34,875 nucleotides of DNA from 40CM-4-65-16 sp035279785 (lineage in GTDB: Bacteria; Chloroflexota; Dormibacteria; Dormibacterales; Dormibacteraceae). Position 1 is the stretch's first letter. Each line of letters opens with the position of its first letter. The notes below the pieces were generated by a model that ran no database searches, had not been told where the DNA came from, and was given only the letters and a program-made list of their open reading frames with translations. Shown here piece by piece: positions 30,186-34,875 of the stretch. The position numbers were made by a program, and so were the translations under genes. The stretch covers positions 1 through 34,875 of the forward strand of contig DATEHC010000028.1 in NCBI GenBank assembly GCA_035279785.1, read 5' to 3'.

Positions 30186-30844
30186 CGACCCGCCTCTACA
30201 GCACCGTCGGGCTGGGCGTCGCCTTCATCGCGCTCACGATCGCGATCACCGCGGGCGCCTTCAACTCGCTCGACAAGCAGGTTGCGGTCGCGATGCACGA
30301 CGCATGGAAGCCCTGGCTGCACGGTCTGTTTCAGCTCATCGCGGAATTCGGGAGCATCGAAGTCACCGGCATCCTCATGGCCGGCCTCACCTTCTATGTG
30401 TGGCGCGCGGGCTTCGGCTCGGACGCGCTGGTCTTCATCGTTTTTCTGGCCGCCCAAGGATTCGAGATCTTCTACAAGCTCAACCTTCACCACCCGCCGC
30501 CGCCTGCTTCCATCGCCGAAGCCGACGGCCCGAGCATCAGCCAGCTTCTGTCGGGCTCGGGTGCCGCCGCCAACAGCTTTCCGAGTGGCCACATGATGCG
30601 GACCGTGATCGTGTACGGACTGATCGCGTTCGTCATCCGCCGCCTCTCACCATCGCCACCTGTCAGGCTCCTCGCCGTGATCGGTGCCGTCGTCATCATC
30701 GTGCTCGTCGCCTTCGACCGGCTGTACCTCGACGTGCATTGGGAATCCGACGTGGTCGGGGGTTTGGTGCTCGGGGCGATCGCACTGCTCGCAGGCACTG
30801 TGTGGCTCGACCGACCTCGCCGCGCCGGTAGACCGCAGAATTAG
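30173..30844 (+). CDS. PAP2-superfamily membrane phosphatase
   Basis: 223 residues with about five membrane helices. PAP2 motif C2 is SFPSGHMMRT and C3 is DRLYLDVHWESD (R-x5-H-x3-D), both with catalytic histidines. Motif C1 (K-x6-RP) reads KLNLHHPPPP, with the arginine replaced by proline. It should remove phosphate from a lipid such as undecaprenyl pyrophosphate or phosphatidic acid. TTG at 30173, inside the mutM end (13-base overlap), is the likely start; no ATG or GTG fits better. It is the third gene of the polA operon. Confidence 0.85.
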   Translation: MPAIATRLYSTVGLGVAFIALTIAITAGAFNSLDKQVAVAMHDAWKPWLHGLFQLIAEFGSIEVTGILMAGLTFYVWRAGFGSDALVFIVFLAAQGFEIFYKLNLHHPPPPASIAEADGPSISQLLSGSGAAANSFPSGHMMRTVIVYGLIAFVIRRLSPSPPVRLLAVIGAVVIIVLVAFDRLYLDVHWESDVVGGLVLGAIALLAGTVWLDRPRRAGRPQN

Positions 30845-30847
30845 TCG

Positions 30848-31186
30848 ATGGCGATGGGGGAGAAGGCAGTCCTCGTCCTGGTGACCGCCGGGGCGCGAGA
30901 CGATGCGGAGCGTCTCGGCGAAGGGCTCGTGGTCGAGCATCTCGCGGCCTGCTGCAACGTCATCCCGACGGTCGCGTCGTTTTATTACTGGGACGGCCAG
31001 CTGCAGCGCGACCACGAGGCGCTCCTGTTGATCAAGACCCTCGAGTCGCTCGCTCCGAAGGTCGAGGAGTACGTGCGCAGCCACCACTCCTACGATGTGC
31101 CCGAGATACTCCAGGTCCCGATCCAGGGCGGCTCGTCCGCCTATCTGAACTGGCTCGAGGAGCAAGTAGCCAAACCGAGCTTCTGA
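30848..31186 (+). CDS. cutA: Divalent cation tolerance protein CutA
   Basis: 112 residues, full length for this small trimeric protein. VLVTAGARDDAERLGEGLVVEHLAACCNVIP, then SFYYWDGQLQRDHEALLLIKT, SHHSYDVPEILQVPI and AYLNWLEEQ are the family landmarks, in the usual order. Linked to copper tolerance in E. coli, but its general role is unsettled. ATG at 30848 is 3 bases after the PAP2 stop; ATG at 30854 is an alternative. It ends the polA operon. Confidence 0.94.
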   Translation: MAMGEKAVLVLVTAGARDDAERLGEGLVVEHLAACCNVIPTVASFYYWDGQLQRDHEALLLIKTLESLAPKVEEYVRSHHSYDVPEILQVPIQGGSSAYLNWLEEQVAKPSF

Positions 31187-31230
31187 CCGTTAACTCAACA
31201 CTTAGACTGCGGGTAGGAAGGAGGGGCGGG

Positions 31231-33495
31231 GTGGCCACAGCCGTTCAAGAGCCCGGCGAAACCAGCGGCTCCAAACGCCGCCGTCGCCGCGCGCGCCATG
31301 AGGCTCGTGAAGCCGCTCAGGCGGCGCAAAACGGAGCGAATGGGACGGTCGAGGCGGCGCCTGACGAGGTCGTGGACGTTCGTCCGGACGAACTGCCCCC
31401 GATCGCCGAGCAAACGGTCGATCGTCCGGACGATGTCCCAACGCAGCAGGTCGAGCCTGAGACCACTGATGAGTTCAAGGACCTCCTCGGCCAGGCGGTA
31501 GGGCTCCGGCTCGACGCGGTGTCCCGCGAGTTCGGCGGCCGCGACGAGATGCACGTCACGGCCCTCCAGAACGTCACCCTCGACATCGGCCCCTGCGAGT
31601 TCGTGGCCATCGTCGGGCCGAGCGGCTGCGGCAAGAGCACCCTCCTGTCGCTGATGGGCGGGCTCGACCGGCCGACCACCGGCCACGTCTACGGCGCCGG
31701 CCTGCCGCTCGGCGAGCTTCCCGACCGCGAGCTCTCCGACTACCGGCTCCAGCGCGTGAGCACGATCTTCCAGACGTTCAACCTCATCCCGTCGATGACG
31801 GCCGAGGACAACGTGGCGCTGCCGCTCGTGCTGGCCGGCGTCGAGCCCGAGCAGCGGCTCAAGCGAGCCCGCCACCTGCTCGCGCTGGTCGGCCTCGAGC
31901 GCCGCGGCAGGACCCGCGCCGGGCGGCTCTCCGGCGGTGAGCAGCAGAAGGTCGCGGTCGCGCGGGCCCTCGCCAACCGCCCAGGGCTGATCCTCGCCGA
32001 CGAGCCGACCGGCAGCCTCGACTCGACCGCGGGCGAGGGCGTGCTGTCCTTGCTCGAGGACCTGAACCACCGCGGCGCCACCGTGGTCCTGGTGACGCAC
32101 GACCCCGAGGTCGCGCGCCGAGCCACCCGCGTGGTGCGAATGATCGACGGCCGGGCGATCGAGCTCGAGTCCGGCAAGCCCACCGTCCGCAGCCAGGATC
32201 CCCTCGACCCCGCGCCGCGGATGCACTGGCGCGACACGCTCCGGCTGGGCCTGGGCAGCGCCGGGCGCAGGCCTTTGCGGTCCGTCCTGACCACCACCGG
32301 GGTGGCCATCGGCATCGCCGCGGTCAGCCTCATCGGGGCGCTCGCCACCGGGCTTCAGCAGGCCCTCGATGCGCCCGCGCTCGCGACGAGCCAGGTCCAC
32401 CAGGTGGCCGTCTACCCGGTGGCCGACGCCCGCACGCCGGCCCTCGACGCCGCGACGCTGGGCACGCTGTCCGGGCTGCCGCACGTCCGAGCGGCGTGGG
32501 GCCAGCTCGGGATGTCCGGCACGTTCGCGACTTCCGGACCATCCCTGGGCACGACCGCCCCACAGTCGCTGCCGTCGGGTGAGCTCGTCTCGCTTCCGCC
32601 GCTGCATTCCTCGAGCGCATTGCCTTCCGTGACCGCTGGGCGGATGCCGAGCTCCGACAAATCCACCGAGCTGCTGCTCACGGACAGCGAGGCCGTCGCG
32701 CTCGGATTCAAGTCGCCCGCCGGCGCAGTCGGGACGCAGGTGAAGTTCACGGCCACGTCAGGTGCGCTGATGCCCGCGCTGACGAAGAACCAGGTGACGC
32801 AGCCGACGACGCTGACCTTCATCGTCTCGGGCATCGTCTCCAGCGACTACATGCCGGCCGGTTCACCCGGCGCGCTCGCGCCGTACGGCGTCATGCGCTC
32901 ATACTGGTCGACGCTCGCGGGCCCGAACGGCTGGAAGGGCGGCGAATACTCCAGTGTGACCCTGCTAGCGGACTCCGGGCTCTCTGTGGGCGCGCTGCGC
33001 AGCAGCGTCGACGCGCTTGGCTTCCAGACGCAGACCTTCGGTGATCAGTTCCGCAACTTCGAGGACCTGCTCGGCAAGCTGAGAATCGCACTGCTCGGCC
33101 TGGCGATCGTCGCGCTCCTGCTCGCCTGTCTGGGCATCGCCAACACGATGTACACGGTCGTTCTCGAACGCACGAAGGAAATCGGCGTCATGAAGGCACT
33201 GGGCGCGCGGTCGCGCGATGTGATGCTGCTGTTCCTCGCTGAGGCGACCGGCATCGGGCTGGCCGGCGGCCTGATCGGAGCGCTGGTCGCGGTCGGCCTC
33301 GGCCGGCTCGGCAACGCTGCTGTCGACAGGCTGACGCAATCCGTCGCGAGCACCGGGTTCGACGTCTTCCGCACCGACGTGCCCGTCGTCCTCATCGCGA
33401 TCGTGCTGGCGGTCTTGCTGAGCAGCGTCAGTGGCCTGCTGCCTGCGCTCCGGGCAGCGGTCCAGGACCCCTCGCGCGCGCTGCGCTACGAGTGA
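31231..33495 (+). CDS. MacB-type ABC transporter, ATPase and permease in one chain
   Basis: 754 residues. Residues 1-90 are an extra low-complexity region, basic then acidic (SKRRRRRARHEAREAAQ, then PDEVVDVRPDELPP). The ATPase follows, with Walker A GPSGCGKST at 129-137, signature LSGGEQQK at 233-240 and Walker B LILADEP at 253-259. The permease has a first helix near 350-370 (TTTGVAIGIAAVSLIGAL), a periplasmic MacB_PCD-like domain of about 250 residues, and three C-terminal helices of the FtsX type (LLACLGIANTMYTVVLERTKEIGVMKALGA). It is likely an exporter or mechanotransmission complex subunit; no partner MacA or TolC gene is seen. GTG at 31231 has AAGGAGGGG upstream. Confidence 0.93.
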   Translation: MATAVQEPGETSGSKRRRRRARHEAREAAQAAQNGANGTVEAAPDEVVDVRPDELPPIAEQTVDRPDDVPTQQVEPETTDEFKDLLGQAVGLRLDAVSREFGGRDEMHVTALQNVTLDIGPCEFVAIVGPSGCGKSTLLSLMGGLDRPTTGHVYGAGLPLGELPDRELSDYRLQRVSTIFQTFNLIPSMTAEDNVALPLVLAGVEPEQRLKRARHLLALVGLERRGRTRAGRLSGGEQQKVAVARALANRPGLILADEPTGSLDSTAGEGVLSLLEDLNHRGATVVLVTHDPEVARRATRVVRMIDGRAIELESGKPTVRSQDPLDPAPRMHWRDTLRLGLGSAGRRPLRSVLTTTGVAIGIAAVSLIGALATGLQQALDAPALATSQVHQVAVYPVADARTPALDAATLGTLSGLPHVRAAWGQLGMSGTFATSGPSLGTTAPQSLPSGELVSLPPLHSSSALPSVTAGRMPSSDKSTELLLTDSEAVALGFKSPAGAVGTQVKFTATSGALMPALTKNQVTQPTTLTFIVSGIVSSDYMPAGSPGALAPYGVMRSYWSTLAGPNGWKGGEYSSVTLLADSGLSVGALRSSVDALGFQTQTFGDQFRNFEDLLGKLRIALLGLAIVALLLACLGIANTMYTVVLERTKEIGVMKALGARSRDVMLLFLAEATGIGLAGGLIGALVAVGLGRLGNAAVDRLTQSVASTGFDVFRTDVPVVLIAIVLAVLLSSVSGLLPALRAAVQDPSRALRYE

Positions 33496-33503
33496 GCCTC
33501 GCG

Positions 33504-33562
33504 CGATAGTCCGGACCATCGGCGGGTCGGCGCGTCGCGAATGGGTGGTTAGGCCGGACTAT
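33504..33562 (-). repeat. Intergenic half-site plus palindrome element, copy 3 (inverted)
   Basis: On the minus strand, ATAGTCCGG starts at 33562 and the near-palindrome CGATGGTCCGGACTATCG lies at 33521-33504, with one mismatched pair. Half-site spacing is 43 bases, against 42 in copies 1 and 2. It fills the gap between the ABC transporter and moeA. Its outer half-site overlaps a possible moeA -10 hexamer. Confidence 0.65.
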
Positions 33563-33565
33563 CGT
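33560..33565 (+). promoter_or_regulatory. Putative -10 element of moeA
   Basis: TATCGT, 8 bases before the GTG at 33574. It overlaps the half-site of repeat copy 3 (33554-33562), so a protein bound to that element could block the promoter. Confidence 0.35.
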
Positions 33566-33573
33566 CAAGTGAC

Positions 33574-34788
33574 GTGAGAGTTTCCAGCTATCCGCTGATC
33601 GACTCCGACGAGGCGGCCCGGACCGTCCTCGAGCACATATCGGTGCTTGGCGCCGAGCAGGTCCCCCTCGCCGAGTGCTTCGGGCGTGTGCTCGCGGAAG
33701 ACCTGATCGCACAGTTTCCCCTGCCGGCGTTTCCAGCCAGCGCGGTCGACGGGTACGCGGTGCGAGCCGCCGACGCCGCCAAGACCCTGCGCGTGCTCGG
33801 CGAGTCCGCCGCGGGCCGTCCCTTCGGCGGCGAGGTGGTGCCCGGCAGCGCGGCGCGCATTCTGACCGGAGGCGTGGTCCCCGAAGGCGCGGACGTGGTC
33901 GTGATGGTCGAGGACGTGCAGCTCGCGGGGGACACGGTCACGGTCCCGGCAGGACTGAAGCCGGGCACGAACTATCACAAGGTGGGAGCCGACCTGACTG
34001 CGGGCGATCGCATCCTTTCCGCCGGCACGCAGCTTGGCGCGGCCGAGATCGGCATCGCCGCCGCCACCAACCGGGCGCGACTGCCGGTGCGCCGCCGCCC
34101 GCGGGTCGCTCTGATGTCGACGGGCGACGAGCTCGTCGAGGTGGGGAAGACCCCGCTCGTCGGTCAGATCCCGGATTCCAACCGGTGGGCGCTGCTCGCC
34201 GCATTGCGCGATGCCGACGTCGACGTCAACGTCCTCGGGATCGCGCCCGACGAGCCCGACCCGCTGCGAAGTCTCGTCATCGAGGCGCTGATGCATGCGG
34301 ACGCGCTCGTCACCTCGGGTGGCGTGTCTGTCGGCACGCACGACCTCGTCAAGCCGCTGCTCGAGTCGCTCGGTGAGGTCCACATCGGTCGCGTGAAACT
34401 CAAGCCCGGCAAGCCCTTCACTTTCGCGACGCTGTCCAAGGGACGCGTCGCGTTTGGGCTGCCTGGATTTCCCGTCTCGTCGTTGGTCACGTTCGAGGTG
34501 TTCGTGCGCCCGGCGCTGCGGAAGATGCAGGGGTTTGCGCAGCTGCACCGCCCGACATTGCCGGTCCGTCTCGACTATGACGCCCGGCCAACGCAGGACC
34601 GAACTGAATATCAGCGGGTCACGTTGCGGCGCGAAAACGGCGAGCTGGTGGCATCCACGACCGGATCGCAGTCGTCGTCGCGGTTGATGTCGTTGGCCGG
34701 CGCGCACGCGCTGGTGCGCGTGCCCGCCGGCGATCAGTCGCTCAAAAAGGGATCGGTCGTCGAAGCAATGGTCCTTTCCCTTCCCTAA
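33574..34788 (+). CDS. moeA: Molybdopterin molybdenumtransferase MoeA
   Basis: Inserts molybdate into adenylated molybdopterin to finish the cofactor. The 404-residue protein begins MRVSSYPLIDSDEAARTVLEHI and has PLPAFPASAVDGYAVRAAD, the RILTGGVVPEGADVVVMVED segment, MSTGDELVEVG, and TSGGVSVGTHDLVKPLLES, followed by PGKPFTFATL and GLPGFPVSSLVTFEVFV. Domains I-IV are all recognisable. GTG at 33574 is the start; no ribosome binding site is seen, which suits a leaderless mRNA. Together with moaA at the other end of the window it would supply the Mo-hydroxylase at 8673-12435. Confidence 0.96.
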   Translation: MRVSSYPLIDSDEAARTVLEHISVLGAEQVPLAECFGRVLAEDLIAQFPLPAFPASAVDGYAVRAADAAKTLRVLGESAAGRPFGGEVVPGSAARILTGGVVPEGADVVVMVEDVQLAGDTVTVPAGLKPGTNYHKVGADLTAGDRILSAGTQLGAAEIGIAAATNRARLPVRRRPRVALMSTGDELVEVGKTPLVGQIPDSNRWALLAALRDADVDVNVLGIAPDEPDPLRSLVIEALMHADALVTSGGVSVGTHDLVKPLLESLGEVHIGRVKLKPGKPFTFATLSKGRVAFGLPGFPVSSLVTFEVFVRPALRKMQGFAQLHRPTLPVRLDYDARPTQDRTEYQRVTLRRENGELVASTTGSQSSSRLMSLAGAHALVRVPAGDQSLKKGSVVEAMVLSLP

Positions 34789-34810
34789 CCCTGGTCTTGG
34801 CTACCAGGTT
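34787..34810. terminator. Weak hairpin between convergent moeA and the following gene
   Basis: AACCcTGGT (34787-34795) can pair with ACCAGGTT (34803-34810), with one bulged base, and is followed on the plus strand by CTCTTG. The T-run is poor. It may serve both converging transcripts. Confidence 0.3.
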
Positions 34811-34875
34811 CTCTTGTCGCGTACGGTCTCGGCTTCGCGCTCACGGTCTTCGTCGCTCTTCTCGGTGACGTCGTC
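34801..34875 (-). CDS. C-terminal tail of an unidentified protein (5' part outside the window)
   Basis: The minus strand reads 24 codons from the edge to a TAG at 34801-34803, DDVTEKSDEDREREAETVRDKRTW in two parts. It is highly charged and probably a disordered or coiled tail. Nothing identifies the protein. It is convergent with moeA, and its stop falls within the hairpin between them. The call rests only on an open frame at the edge and coding-like composition. Confidence 0.35.
   Translation of the reverse strand, partial: DDVTEKSDEDREREAETVRDKRTW

Noticed and set aside
33496..33573. Molybdenum cofactor riboswitch before moeA (or moaA)
   Set aside because: The gap before moeA is short and filled by the repeat element, and moaA has a 19-base divergent gap; neither leaves room for the riboswitch.

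Overview
The window is a compact, high-GC bacterial chromosome segment with many GTG/TTG starts, overlapping stop/start pairs, few gaps, and a mix of Shine-Dalgarno-led genes and genes with a -10 hexamer 6-9 bases before the start codon (likely leaderless). Genes for menaquinone-type methylation and prenylation, Mo-hydroxylase, CoA-thioester catabolism, Flp pilins and a TraR/DksA zinc protein suggest a soil-type Actinomycetota/Chloroflexota-like lineage. Candidatus Dormibacterota would fit, but this is not proven. I see no tRNA, rRNA, CRISPR array, insertion sequence or phage gene, and no gene-free stretch longer than about 150 bases.

Layout. 1-1839: 5' part of xseA and then moaA, both on the minus strand. 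1859-5281: plus-strand operon of two crotonase-fold enzymes, a PcaF/PaaJ-type thiolase and a UbiE/MenG methyltransferase. 5258-7604: minus-strand operon tetR, a small HepS-like protein, and a YjbQ-polyprenyl diphosphate synthase fusion. 7661-8302: KDPG aldolase. 8299-8636: two tandem Flp pilin genes. 8673-13180: a three-subunit molybdenum hydroxylase of the 4-hydroxybenzoyl-CoA reductase type behind a HAD hydrolase. 13201-15975: aroC and a two-subunit glutaconate-type CoA-transferase. 16064-18796: a secreted small protein, rsgA with an attenuator-like leader, DUF3237 and a third enoyl-CoA hydratase. 18852-21952: aldehyde dehydrogenase, a small membrane protein and a GT-C glycosyltransferase. 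22009-25502: TraR/DksA protein, lipoprotein, SCP2 protein, MBL hydrolase, DegV. 25499-31186: MgtC-like protein and bifunctional nuclease (minus), then polA-mutM-PAP2-cutA (plus). 31231-34788: MacB-type ABC transporter and moeA. The window ends in the tail of a minus-strand gene.

Themes. Molybdenum cofactor genes (moaA, moeA) flank a Mo-hydroxylase. CoA-thioester genes (three crotonases, thiolase, CoA-transferase, SCP2, aldehyde dehydrogenase) suggest degradation of aromatic or other organic acids. MenG and the prenyl synthase operon point to menaquinone synthesis.

Most notable. (1) The rsgA leader has a 19-codon ORF with a consensus ribosome binding site, an intrinsic terminator ending a few bases before the rsgA ribosome binding site, and a competing anti-terminator hairpin: the architecture of ribosome-mediated attenuation. 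(2) Three copies of an intergenic element, a half-site 42-43 bases from a (near-)perfect 18-20-base palindrome. (3) The YjbQ-polyprenyl synthase fusion coupled to a HepS-like small protein. (4) Paired short Flp pilins with a conserved C-terminal two-cysteine loop.
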